A program made the translations under genes and the position numbers. Under the pieces are notes generated by a model. That model was not told the DNA's origin. It was given only the letters and a program-made list of their open reading frames with translations, and searched no databases. This document shows, one piece after another, positions 29,195-38,420 of a stretch of DNA of 64,000 nt. Origin of the DNA: Roseiarcus sp963820775 (GTDB lineage: Bacteria > Pseudomonadota > Alphaproteobacteria > Rhizobiales > Beijerinckiaceae); contig CAWGBF010000008.1 of the NCBI GenBank assembly GCA_963820775.1, positions 558,001 to 622,000 on the forward strand, read 5' to 3'. Every line of letters starts with the position of its first letter. Within the stretch, counting starts at the first letter, position 1.

Positions 29195-29307
29195 TTGTCC
29201 TTAAGACGTTTCCGGCTCTCGGCGCGCAATTCTTGCTCTACGACGGGGTTTATGACGGATAGCGGCTTCCCGGCGCGCCGCGACGCGCCGGGAAGGAGGC
29301 GAGCGCG

Positions 29308-30786
29308 TTAGCGCTGTATGCCGAGCGTGCCCTTGTAGAACTTCAGCTGGCTCTCGACGCCGATCTGCTCATTGAGGTCGTTCCAGCCGTCGGCGACTGC
29401 TTTGACGGTCTGCTCCTTGTCGAGTTCACCGGCGAGGAAGCGGGCGATCGCCTCGTCGAGCACGACCTGCTGATACTTCTGGTTCTGCGGGATGCGCAGA
29501 TCGAGCACCATGTTCGGGCTGTCCAGGCTGTCCTTGATCGCGCCAAGATAGGAATCTGCGGCGACCTTGCTCATGCCCGCCTTCTTCCACATGTCGTTAT
29601 AGGTGAACTGCGTAGAGCGATAGGGATTGAAGCCGGAGGCGCCGATCGTCACGTCGACGTCCGATTGCTCGGGCTGCGAAAGGTAAGACAGGAACGCGTA
29701 GGCCGCGTCCTTCACCTTATCCTTGGCCTTCGCGTTGATGCCGCCGCTCCAGCCGCCGAACGCCGCGTAGGGCGCATGGTTCACCCCGTCGATCGCATTC
29801 GGACAGTTCTCCTTGGTGCAGGCCTCGAGCTTGCCGCTCGACCAGTTCACCACTTCCTTCGAGCCCGGGGTGAGCGCCGAGCCGGTCTTGTCGATCACCT
29901 TCGAGCTCTTGGGGTCGATGGCCAGCACGCCGACGTCGCCCCAATCGAGATTGAGGGCGCACTTGCCGGAAACGAACAGCGGGCGCGTGTCGCTGACGTC
30001 CATATTGAGCTCGTCCGGCGGGCCGTACTTGCCCGACTCTTTCAGGAAATCGAGGGCCTTGCGGAAGCCTTCGTTGTCGACGAGGGGCTTCATGTCCTTG
30101 GTGTCGAAGAACGTGCCCTGGCTCGTCCCCTGCGACTGGACCATTGAGGAGGTGATGTCGGTGACGAACCAGTAGCTCTGTGCGTTGCGCTTCTTGGCGA
30201 TGCAAGAGCCGTAGCCCTTCGTGCCGTCGCCGTTGAAGTCCTTGCCGTTCAACGCCTTGGCGACTTCGAGATATTCATCCCAGGTCTTCGGTGGCTTGAG
30301 GCCCGCTTTCTCCAGCACGTCCGTACGATAGTAGAGCATATGGAAATCGCCATCGAGCGGAACGAGGTAGGTCTTGCCGCCGTAGGTCGCCGAGAAGTTG
30401 CGGAAGAACGGACCAATCTCGTCCCACTTGATCTTCTGGTCCTTGGCGATGCGTGGTCCCAGTTCCTCGAGATAACCGCCTGAAACATAATCGACCATCC
30501 ACTGCGGCGCGAACACCGCAGCGTCCACCGAGTTGGTGCCGCTCGCCCAGTCGGTTAGCACTTTCTGGTAAAGGTCGGAGAACGGAACCGCGATCACGTT
30601 GATCTTCGCGCCAGTCAGCTTCTCGAATTCGGGCGCGCGCCGCTGCAGCGGCTCCTGGATCGCGCCGGTCTGCGTCATTATGTTTACCGTGACGCCGTCG
30701 AACTCTCCGGCCTCTGCGCCGAACGACGGAGCGAGCGCGAACATCGCGCCTGCGATCGCCGTCGATATGCTCAATATCTTCGCCAT
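29308..30786 (-). CDS. Extracellular solute-binding protein of sugar-type ABC importer
   Basis: Periplasmic receptor that delivers the ligand to the two permeases. It is 492 residues, long for the family. The signal peptide (ILSISTAIAGAMFALAPSFG, cleavage near AEA) is followed by the bacterial solute-binding fold (family 1): VNIMTQTGAIQEPLQRRAPE, PLDGDFHMLYYRTDVLEKAG, PKTWDEYLEVAKAL. A DFNGDGTKGYG loop resembles a calcium-binding DxNxDG site. It is the first gene of the importer operon and is separated from the first permease by 113 bases. The ligand (sugar, polyol or oligosaccharide) is not deducible. Confidence 0.88.
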   Translation of the reverse strand: MAKILSISTAIAGAMFALAPSFGAEAGEFDGVTVNIMTQTGAIQEPLQRRAPEFEKLTGAKINVIAVPFSDLYQKVLTDWASGTNSVDAAVFAPQWMVDYVSGGYLEELGPRIAKDQKIKWDEIGPFFRNFSATYGGKTYLVPLDGDFHMLYYRTDVLEKAGLKPPKTWDEYLEVAKALNGKDFNGDGTKGYGSCIAKKRNAQSYWFVTDITSSMVQSQGTSQGTFFDTKDMKPLVDNEGFRKALDFLKESGKYGPPDELNMDVSDTRPLFVSGKCALNLDWGDVGVLAIDPKSSKVIDKTGSALTPGSKEVVNWSSGKLEACTKENCPNAIDGVNHAPYAAFGGWSGGINAKAKDKVKDAAYAFLSYLSQPEQSDVDVTIGASGFNPYRSTQFTYNDMWKKAGMSKVAADSYLGAIKDSLDSPNMVLDLRIPQNQKYQQVVLDEAIARFLAGELDKEQTVKAVADGWNDLNEQIGVESQLKFYKGTLGIQR

Positions 30787-31045
30787 CCTCAGCTTCCTCC
30801 CGGTCTTGTCGACGCCGCGCGCGGCGGTGTCTCTGTTTTGCTATCGTTCGAACCCGCGCTTACGCCGCGCCTGCAAGGCTCTTGGTCAATCGATTGGGCC
30901 ATTGACGAGAAACTATACTTGCGGCTCGCTCAGCGCGTCAACGCGCAACGCGATGAGACCGGTCTTTCAGCTCGCCCCGGCTCCATCGAGCGCCTCGAGC
31001 CGCCGAAAGCGTTGGCCGCGACGGCGGTCGATGGCTACGATTGCT

Positions 31046-31389
31046 CTAGCAGGCTGTTGAAGAAGTCTCACGTTTGGCTTTGAGGAGGGCTTCGTCGCCG
31101 TTGTGATAGGCGAATTCGATCGCGATGGAGCCGTCGTCGAGCAGTTCGGCAGAGCCGTCGCCGGAGACTTCGTCCATTTCGTCGAACCCCTCCCACGTGA
31201 ACCCGACCGACGACCGGCTGTATTCGATGTCGAGGCCGGCCTGGAGAGCGCCGAAGGCGATTTCGCCGCGACCGTGGTCGGTGATCGTGATGGCCGCTGG
31301 CCCACAGAGGTCGAGATGATCGCGATCCCAAAGTCGGCCTCGACGATCCGCCAACGGCCGACGAGTGTGCAGTTCGCTGGCGCGCTCAT
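31046..31389 (-). pseudogene. IS5 passenger ORF (copy 2), same frameshift as copy 1
   Basis: Same arrangement as 22995-23338: ATGA overlap with the transposase, -1 shift needed between IVEAD and WDRDHLDL, product tail SSTAC encoded by the terminal repeat. The TAG stop comes from the CTAG target duplication. Identity of the break in both copies means it predates the last transposition and is not a random base-calling error. Confidence 0.65.
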
Positions 31390-32552
31390 GCCGGCGTCGT
31401 CAGCAGTTTGGGCAACCGCGCCAGATTGTAGGCCGCAGCCGTGAAGGTGAAGGTCCAACCGACGCGATCGCGTCCCCGGAACTTGGTCTTCTCCTGCCCG
31501 CCGATCGTCTTCATCCAGCCGAAGGCTTCCTCGATCCGTTTGCGGATGCGCTGGCTGACGGCGTATCCGGTGTGTCGCGCGGTGCGGCCGTCGATCGCCG
31601 ACGAGCGGCCATTTGCGTTTTGCGCCACGTGCGGCGTCGTGTTCATCGAGCGCAACTCGTTGACGAAGTCCTCGGCGTCGTAGGCTTTGTCGGCGCCGAC
31701 TGTGATCGCGTGCGGCCGATCGGCGCGCGGTTCGATCAGGTGCGGCGCCGCAATCCGCTCCGCATGTCCGTCGGCCTGGGTCAGACAGGCGTCGACCAAA
31801 AGGCCGTTGCGGTTCTCCATCAGCGCATGCCCCATGAAACAGAGCTTCGCCTCCTCGCCCGGCCCCTTGCGATAGAGCCTCGCATCCGGATCGGTGGTCG
31901 AGGCGTGCGTGTCGTTCGATCGCTTCTCGCCGTGGAAATCCGTCTCCCGGTTCCGGCCGCCCGCATTGGCCGGCGGTTCGTCGCCATCCTTCGGCTTGAA
32001 GCTTTTCATCGACGCCCAAGCTTCGACCAGCGCGCCGTCGACCGAAAAGTGGTCCGTGCTGAGCAGCCGCTTGATCCGCGGCTGCGCCAGAACCGCGCTC
32101 AAGAGCTTGGCGGCAATGTCGCCTTCCAGCCGCCGATCGCGGTTCTTGGAAAATGTCGAGTGATCCCACGCCGCATCGTCGACGCCGATGCCGACAAACC
32201 AGCGAAACAAGAGATCGAACTCCAGCCGATCCATCAACTGCCGCTCCGAGCGGATCGAATAGAACGCTTGCAGGAGCATCGCTCTCAGCAATTTCTCCGG
32301 CGGAATCGACGGCCGTCCGATCCGCGAGTACAACGCCGAAAAATCGCCGGCGAGCGCAGCCAGAGCCTCGTTCACAATCGGGCGAATTGTCCGCCGCGGA
32401 TGATCCTTGCCAACCCGCGCCTCGAGATCGACGTAACTGAACAGCGCCCCCGACCGTTCGTCCTCGCCTCGCATGATTTGGTCCCCGCACCTTCGCGCGG
32501 AAAGCAGAATCACATCAAAATTCCCGTGGCCAGAGACTTCTTCAACACCCTG
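31050..32552 (-). mobile_element. IS5-family element, copy 2 (1503 bp, inverted to copy 1)
   Basis: Same length and terminal repeats as 21832-23334, opposite orientation. It is flanked by a perfect 4-bp duplication CTAG (31046-31049 and 32553-32556). It differs from copy 1 by a handful of substitutions (for example Arg/Gln before the transposase start, Ala/Thr in ARH[AT]GYAV). Together the copies bound 7.7 kb. Confidence 0.92.
31386..32474 (-). CDS. IS5-family transposase (copy 2)
   Basis: 362-residue DDE transposase nearly identical to 21910-22998: same MRGEDERSGALFSYVDLE start, same catalytic region HFSVDGALVEAW and VGADKAYDAEDFV, one Ala-to-Thr change near the end (RHTGYAV). It is intact. 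Its TGA overlaps the start of the passenger ORF. Confidence 0.9.
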   Translation of the reverse strand: MRGEDERSGALFSYVDLEARVGKDHPRRTIRPIVNEALAALAGDFSALYSRIGRPSIPPEKLLRAMLLQAFYSIRSERQLMDRLEFDLLFRWFVGIGVDDAAWDHSTFSKNRDRRLEGDIAAKLLSAVLAQPRIKRLLSTDHFSVDGALVEAWASMKSFKPKDGDEPPANAGGRNRETDFHGEKRSNDTHASTTDPDARLYRKGPGEEAKLCFMGHALMENRNGLLVDACLTQADGHAERIAAPHLIEPRADRPHAITVGADKAYDAEDFVNELRSMNTTPHVAQNANGRSSAIDGRTARHTGYAVSQRIRKRIEEAFGWMKTIGGQEKTKFRGRDRVGWTFTFTAAAYNLARLPKLLTTPA

Positions 32553-32556
32553 CTAG

Positions 32557-33222
32557 GGCTCTTCAACTTTGAGGAGCCTGCGACGGATGAGCTTAGAGTT
32601 AGACTTGTTTCGAGCCCTTGGAATAAGGGCGAACTTGTCGGTCAGAAAACACCACTCAAATTTAGGTAGATCTGGGCTATCCGTGTTCGGCTTCAAGTGT
32701 TCGGCCGAATGTGCGAATTGGCCCTGCTCGATCTCAGCATCGAGAGCAAGCTTCGGGCCTGCGATCTGCTCAAGCTGAAAGGTTCGAGATGTCTGCCACA
32801 GGGACCGAGTTGCTGCGCGAGCGATCGTCGTGCAGCAAAAGACTTTAAGCCAGTGGGTTCGAGATCAACGAGGCGACACGGGCCGCATTGGCCGACTGGA
32901 TCAGATTGTCGGGTCTCCTGTCTGACAGCTTTCTCTTTCCGAGTTCGCGTTCGTTCGTCGCCTCATTTAAGCACCGGACAATACGCGAGGATCGTGGATT
33001 CCTGGGTTGAGGAAGTTGGTCTCGATGGGTGTCGATGGCCACTCAAGCTCGACATATGTGTTGGTTGTCATGAGATCGATCAGATAGTAAACTACTAATT
33101 TGAATATCTAAAAGAACTCCGGTAAATTGGCGTGAAGAAGTCCACAATGGTCTTTAACGGCCTTTAGATTAAGGGTGGGGAACCTTTTGACGTTTTGATC
33201 GTTTAGGATTGAGACGCGGGAG
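32557..33222. other. Intergenic, no supported gene
   Basis: 666 bases between IS copy 2 and a small membrane-protein ORF. Open frames exist on both strands (for example 32697-33098) but have no recognisable domain, no good ribosome binding site and unusual composition. The right part (33080-33200) is AT-rich, as expected for a promoter region. Confidence 0.4.
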
Positions 33223-33441
33223 ATGGACATGGCCTACACAGACGCGAGTCCTATGCGTGCTGAAAAGGTATCCCAATCGGTTGGTGCGGGGAGCGAGGCT
33301 GCTGAGACCAAGACTGATGACGGTTATGATTTCCCGCCTGCCTTGCATCCCGGTCGCGAGCTTTTCACTGCCAGCGTGTTTTTCCTTTTGACCATCTCTC
33401 TTTTGGTGTGGGGCGGTTGGAAGTTGATATCAACAATGTGA
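33223..33441 (+). CDS. Small single-pass membrane protein, unknown
   Basis: 72 residues: a polar acidic N-terminal half (SEAAETKTDDGYDFPPALHP) followed by one C-terminal membrane segment (ASVFFLLTISLLVWGGWKLI). GGGAG just upstream of ATG 33223 is an acceptable ribosome binding site, and an AT-rich region precedes it. I do not recognise the family. Topology suggests a tail-anchored or small accessory subunit. It stands alone between IS elements. Confidence 0.55.
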   Translation: MDMAYTDASPMRAEKVSQSVGAGSEAAETKTDDGYDFPPALHPGRELFTASVFFLLTISLLVWGGWKLISTM

Positions 33442-34104
33442 CTCGTCTGCGCCCCCGCACAGGCGCTTAAGGCACGCTAAGTTTGCCCGACTTCGAGTAT
33501 CTCCAGCGATGCGACGGCTCTAGCGTGCAAATGGAAAATTGGTCCTGCCTTTTGCAGTGTCGAACGCAGTCCATCTGCATAGCAACTTAGCCGACAGATA
33601 TCTTCGCCTCGCAATCGGCCGCTTGCATTCGTCCCGCGTTTCTCTACTGTTTGGGTCGGCACATTTGCCCCCGGGAGGGGCGCTACAGATCTTCGCCCGT
33701 TGTGATGCTGGGGCACTGGGCTTCCTGTGGACGCGAATGCGAACGGCGGTAAGCGCGCGGGAGAGGAATACGATCGCGTGACATGTGTCACTCCACGGCG
33801 ACGATGGAGAGCATAAATGCTTACTGGAAAATTTTTGTCACAGGTTGCGTCGGTGTGATTTTGAGCGCGGTTGCAGGTCCCGCCCTCGCAGACGGAAGCT
33901 TTGGGGGCAATGGAAATTGTGCCACGTTACACAACGATGCGGCGCTTCGAGTTGCGTTGCAAAAAGCTGTCGGCTCAAGCGGCAACGGCGGCCTCGGCTT
34001 CGATATGTGGGGCACACCAGTCGTGATCCGCTCCGCGAAAACTGGGCCGTTCAGAGTTAGAGTTTTCCGCGGTATTTTCCCGTGGCTGGGAGGAGCGGAA
34101 AACG

Positions 34105-34371
34105 ATGAAAGCGTCACGGTTCTCGGACGCCCAGAGGGCGTTCATTCTCCGGCAGGGCGCTGACGGGGTTCCCGTCGCCGACATCTGCCGGAAGGCCGGA
34201 ATCAGTCAGGCGGCCTATTTCAATTGGAAGAAAAAGTACGAGGGCCTGCAGCCGCCTGAGATGCGCCGGCTGAAGCAGCTTGAGGACGAGAACGCGAAGC
34301 GGAAGAAGATCGTGGCGGACCTGTCACTGGATCGCGAGATGCTTCAGGACGTCATTCGCCGAAAACTGTAA
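34105..34371 (+). CDS. IS3-family transposase OrfA
   Basis: 88-residue helix-turn-helix protein: MKASRFSDAQRAFILRQGAD, ADICRKAGISQAAYFNWKKK (DNA-binding helix), then a leucine-zipper-like LKQLEDENAKRKKIVADLSL and REMLQDVIRRKL. Standard length for IS407-group OrfA. It ends just before the orfB frame, which normally is reached by -1 frameshifting. Confidence 0.9.
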   Translation: MKASRFSDAQRAFILRQGADGVPVADICRKAGISQAAYFNWKKKYEGLQPPEMRRLKQLEDENAKRKKIVADLSLDREMLQDVIRRKL

Positions 34372-35207
34372 GGCCTGCTCGCAAGCGCGAGCTGGCGACG
34401 GCGGTTTGTGATGAATGGGGCGTGTCGATCCGGCGGGCGTGCAGCGTCCTCGAATTCGATCGTTCGACCTACCATTACAAATCCCGTCGTCGCGAGCAGG
34501 CCGGTCTCGAAGTTCGGATCAAACAGATTTGCGCGACACGCGTCCGCTACGGCTACCGGCGCGTCCATGTTCTTTTGCGCCGCGAGGGATGGGAGATCAA
34601 TTTGAAGAAGACCCATCGCATTTACAACGAATTGGACCTGCAGCTGCGCAACAAGACGCCGAAGAGGAGAGTGAAGGCGAAGCTGCGCGAGATCGTCGCG
34701 CAGCTTCTACATCCAACGAGATCTGGGCCATGGACTTCGTCCATGACCAATTGGCCACCGGTCAGAGGATCCGCGTGCTCACAGTCGTGGACACGTTCAG
34801 CCGGTTCTCGCCCGTCATCGATCCAAGGTTCAGCTATCGGGCCGAAGACGTGGTTACGGCCCTTGAAGGCGCGTGTGCATCCACGGGCTATCCGAAGACG
34901 ATCCGGGTCGATCAGGGCTCTGAATTTATCAGCCGGGGACCTCGATCTCTGGGCCTACGCGAAGGGCGTCACGCTGGACTTCTCACGGCCCGGCAAACCC
35001 ACCGACAATGCCTTCATCGAGGCATTCAACGGCCGCCTGCGCGCCGAGTGCCTGAACGCGCACTGGTTTCTGACCCTTGCCGACGCCCCGGGAAAAGTTG
35101 GAGAATTGGCGCAAGTACTACAACGAGGATCAACCGCACGGAGCCATCGGCAACAAGCCCCGGTTTCCCTCATGACTCCCGCCGGCGCATCCAGCCCGCC
35201 GGCGTGA
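34368..35207 (+). pseudogene. IS3-family transposase OrfB, frameshifted
   Basis: Integrase-type catalytic protein. The orfB frame opens at the end of orfA (RPARKRELATAVCDEWGVS). Then RRACSVLEFDRSTYHYKSRR, TSNEIWAMDFVHDQLATGQ (first catalytic Asp), IRVDQGSEFIS (second Asp), KPTDNAFIEAFNGRLRAECL (Glu) and YYNEDQPHGAIGNKPRFP are present but spread over three frames. Breaks fall near 34710, 34935 and 35090, so no functional protein can be made as written. Confidence 0.85.
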
Positions 35208-36327
35208 CAAAGGCCGGAAAACTCTACCTTCCGGCGGTCCAACAATCGGGAGCGGACCAGTCGACAGGAGCGGGGTTGTATATTCGGTAGCGTTCTCCGG
35301 CGCGGGACTTTACCCAGCAATGGCTCGGGGAGCCGTCTGATTTCAGCGCAGAAGGCCAACACGGGCAACTCCTTCAGCCTGGGCACCTCGGCAAGAGGGG
35401 AGGACTCGCACTCTCTTCGGCCAACCTCTTTTCGGCAGTGCAAACGGGCGGAAGCCTCTACGGGCCGCAAGCTGGTAATCCGGTCGACACCAGCGTCGCC
35501 TACGGCGACCAGCCTGGGATCGGCCCAATTGACCCTCCTTCCGCAAACGCCGCAACCTTCGGCACACCGCAGGATCCGATGGTCGGCCAGCGGATCGGCG
35601 GCATTAATGTCTTCGGCGGCGGCCTCGCTGTCTATAAAGGCGGCATCAGAGTTGGCGGCCTTGGCGTCAGCGGCGATACGTCATGCACTGATCACCTGAT
35701 CGCATGGCGAACCCGCAACGCGCTCGGCCTGGACCAGCTCAAGGTGGGGTGGTCCGGCATCCCTGTTCGTGGGAGATTCCGCCCACCCCCGATAACATGA
35801 TCTTGGATATCAAGCCAAATCCAAGCGGCGGCGCGGGAATCAGCGCGAGCGGGTCCGGGCACCCGACGTGCTTAAACAATCCGCCCACCACAGTGCCCCC
35901 ACCGGCCGCCAATTCGACCGCCGCGAGCCTTCCTGCGGTACAGTAACGTCAGCGCGCGGCGATGGGATGGTAGTCACTCTCCTCGCCGCGCTGCCACTAG
36001 GGGAGAGCCATGCTCGGCAGTTAGCGATCTGTCGAGCCGCTGGCGATGCAAGTCGCGTTGCCTCGGACGCCTGGTCGCCGAGTGACGCGCGTAAACCGCA
36101 GGGCATCCGCGAGCGCAGCCCGGTGCGATTCTGCGCGCGATCAGCCGTTTTCTATGACTTATACCAAGGGCCCCTCTGACTGACTCACAGGGGGATTCCC
36201 TTGGGGCGGGTTTTCTGACTCCATTGGCGCGGGAGATTCGCGCCATGCCATCATGCCATCAGCGGTGAGATTGCGAGAAGACTATTCGGCGGGAGAGCTT
36301 CGCACGCTCGCTCGCCGGTCGAAGGAC

Positions 36328-37725
36328 GGGTGAAGGCGTAGGCTTGCTGGAAAATGGGGTTGGGATGCACCCTTCCTGAAGAGAAGCAGGAGAACGGGCT
36401 TTCGGTTGGCGCCGGAGGCCCCAGGGAGCATCCCGATGGAGAGACTATCCGCACCCGAACGCACGCGCGAGGAGCTTCGCGCCTTGATGAACGGAGATTT
36501 GGGAACGGCGGCGGGGCGAAGCGATCTGGTCCGCCTGGCGCTGCGCCTGATCGTCGAGGAGGCGCTCGAGGGCGAGGTCTCCGATGTCCTTGGCCGCGAG
36601 CGTTATGAGCGCGGCGCCGGCGAAAAGGCCGGCTACCGCAACGGCTATCGGCCGGGCAAGGTGAAGACCGCGGAGGGCGCGGTGGAATATTCGGCGCCGC
36701 AGGTTCGCGACACGCCCGAACCCTTTGTTTCGGGCGTGCGGGCGGCGCTTTCGGGGCGCACGCGCGAACTTGAGCGGCTGGCGGTCGAACTTTACGCGCG
36801 AGGCCTGTCGACGCGCGACATCGAGGATGCGTTCACCGACGAGACGGGCCGACGGCTTCTATCGCGGGCGGCAGTCAGCGAGATCACCGAGCGGCTGTGG
36901 GCCGAATATGAGGACTTCTGCAAACGCGATCTTTCCGAGCACGCCATCGTCTACCTGTTCGTCGACGGCATCGCTGAGCGGCTGCGGCCCGGCCAGCGGC
37001 GTGAGGCCGTGCTCGCAGCCTGGGGGATTGGCGAGGACGGGCGCAAGGTCCTGTTGGCGTTGATGGCGGGCTCCAAGGAGGACGTCGAGACGGCGCGCGC
37101 GTTCTTCCAGGATCTGCGCGCCCGCGGGCTCGGCGATCCGTTGCTCGTCGTATCCGACGGCGCGCCGGGGATCATCCGGGCGATCGAGGAATGTTTTCCA
37201 CGCTCGGCGCGCCAGCGCTGCCTGGCGCACCGCATGCGCAACCTCGCGGTGAAGGTCCCGACCGACCTATGGCCCAAGGCGCGCGTCAGCGCCTGCTATC
37301 AGGCGCCGTCGCGGGCGATTGCCCGCCAACTGGCGGCCGGCATCCGCGCCGACGACGCCGATCTCCTGCCGAGCGCGCTCGCCTGTTTCGAGGACGATTT
37401 CGAGGCGTGCATCGCGCACCTGAGATTGCCGGTCACCCATCGCCGCTTCGTTCGCACGACGAATCTGCTCGAACGGCTGTTCGTCGAGGAGCGCCGACGG
37501 CTGAAGATCATTCCCAACGGCTTCGGCGAGAAGCCGGTGCTCAAGCTTATGTTCGGCGCGCTCATTCGAGCCGCCGAGCGCTGGCGCGGCTTGCGCTTCA
37601 CCGAGTTCGAACTGCGCCAGATCGCCGCCGTTCGAAAGGATCTCAACGACGAATATCAGACTTCCACCACGCCACTGGCCCGGTCATCCCAGCCCCGCGT
37701 TTCCAGCAAATCCGCGCCTTGACCC
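36328..37725 (+). mobile_element. IS256-family element, 1398 bp, inside the IS630 element
   Basis: Imperfect terminal inverted repeats: GGGTGAAGGCGTAGGCTTGC on the left and the reverse complement of GCAAATCCGCGCCTTGACCC on the right, continuing into TGGAAA. Direct repeat GAAGGAC flanks it (36321-36327 and 37726-37732); one extra base may belong to the usual 8-bp duplication. Its removal restores RSKDVSQS of the IS630 transposase. Confidence 0.9.
36436..37722 (+). CDS. IS256-family transposase
   Basis: 428-residue mutator-type (Transposase_mut) DDE enzyme. N-terminal DLVRLALRLIVEEALEGEVS and GYRNGYRPGKVKTAEGAVEY, then LYARGLSTRDIEDAF, the catalytic region YLFVDGIAERLRPGQRREAV (first Asp), LLVVSDGAPGIIRAIEECFP (second Asp), RQRCLAHRMRNLAVKVP and TTNLLERLFVEERRRLKII (Glu). 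ATG 36436 begins MERLSAPERTREELRAL. The stop is four bases from the element's right end. Intact. Confidence 0.92.
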   Translation: MERLSAPERTREELRALMNGDLGTAAGRSDLVRLALRLIVEEALEGEVSDVLGRERYERGAGEKAGYRNGYRPGKVKTAEGAVEYSAPQVRDTPEPFVSGVRAALSGRTRELERLAVELYARGLSTRDIEDAFTDETGRRLLSRAAVSEITERLWAEYEDFCKRDLSEHAIVYLFVDGIAERLRPGQRREAVLAAWGIGEDGRKVLLALMAGSKEDVETARAFFQDLRARGLGDPLLVVSDGAPGIIRAIEECFPRSARQRCLAHRMRNLAVKVPTDLWPKARVSACYQAPSRAIARQLAAGIRADDADLLPSALACFEDDFEACIAHLRLPVTHRRFVRTTNLLERLFVEERRRLKIIPNGFGEKPVLKLMFGALIRAAERWRGLRFTEFELRQIAAVRKDLNDEYQTSTTPLARSSQPRVSSKSAP

Positions 37726-38420
37726 GAAGGACGTCAGCCAGAGCCGTCGTCTTCTGTCGCTGGCCGCGGTTCGAGATGGAATGGACCGGGCGGCGGCGAA
37801 GATCGGCGGCATGGATCGCCAGACGCTGCGCGACTGGGTTCATCGCTTCGACGCTTCGGGGCCGGAGGGCCTCATCGACAACCGCACAGAAGGTCCCAAG
37901 CCTCGCCTGTCACAGGAACAGTTGGCTCAGTTTGCAAAGATCGTCGAGGCCGGCCGGACCGCGAGAAAGATGGCGTCGTCCGGTAGCGGCGCATCGATCT
38001 CAAGCATGTCATCGCCGAGAGGTTGGGCGTCGACTTTCATCCCCGCTATGTCGGAAAGCTTCTGCAGAAGCTTGGCTTCTCGCACATCAGCGCCCGGCCG
38101 CGTCATCCGGCTCAGGACGAGCGGATCGTCGAGGCGTTTAAAAAAACTTCCCGCGCGCGCTGAAGGCTCATCTCGAAGGAATCTCCGAGACGACGCCGGT
38201 CGAAATCTGGTTTGAGGATGTCCCTCGACGAGCTCGGGATGAGGGCCCGAATTGGACAGAAGAACGGCCTCGTCCGCCAGTGGGCCAGGCGCGGAACGCG
38301 GCCAAGACAGCCTGCCGATCAACGCTACGACAACGCCTATCTGTTCGGCGCGATCTGCCCCGCCCGAGGCGTCGGAGCAGCGCTGGCGCTCCCCTACGCG
38401 GACACCGACATGACGCAGCT

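Larger units (their letters stand above)
34024..35259 (+). mobile_element. IS3-family (IS407-like) element, 1236 bp
   Basis: Left end TGATCCGCTCC, right end GGAGCGGACCA (inverted, one mismatch), with a further shared AGAGTTTTCCG inside both ends. Flanked by a 4-bp direct repeat GTCG at 34020-34023 and 35260-35263. Contains orfA and a damaged orfB. Confidence 0.88.
33804..35946 (+). pseudogene. Secreted haem-binding (GlcG/HbpS-like) protein gene split by IS3
   Basis: The N-terminal part 33804-34023 has a signal peptide (FVTGCVGVILSAVAGPALA) and LRVALQKAVGSSGNGGLGFD then MWGTPV. The C-terminal part from 35260 continues DRSGVVYSVAFSGAG, SAQKANTGNSFSLGTSA, LFSAVQTGGSLYG, MVGQRIGGINVFGGGLAVY and ASGSGHPTCLNN, ending at 35946. 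These are hallmarks of the GlcG/HbpS haem-degrading/haem-binding family. Removing the 1236-bp IS and one GTCG copy rejoins GTP-V-DRSG in frame. Additional small indels (near 35305, 35325, 35395, 35770) would still be needed, so the downstream part has decayed or contains errors. Confidence 0.8.

Noticed and set aside
32697..33098. 133-codon ORF after IS copy 2
   Set aside because: No homology that I recognise, no ribosome binding site, composition unlike the coding genes here.
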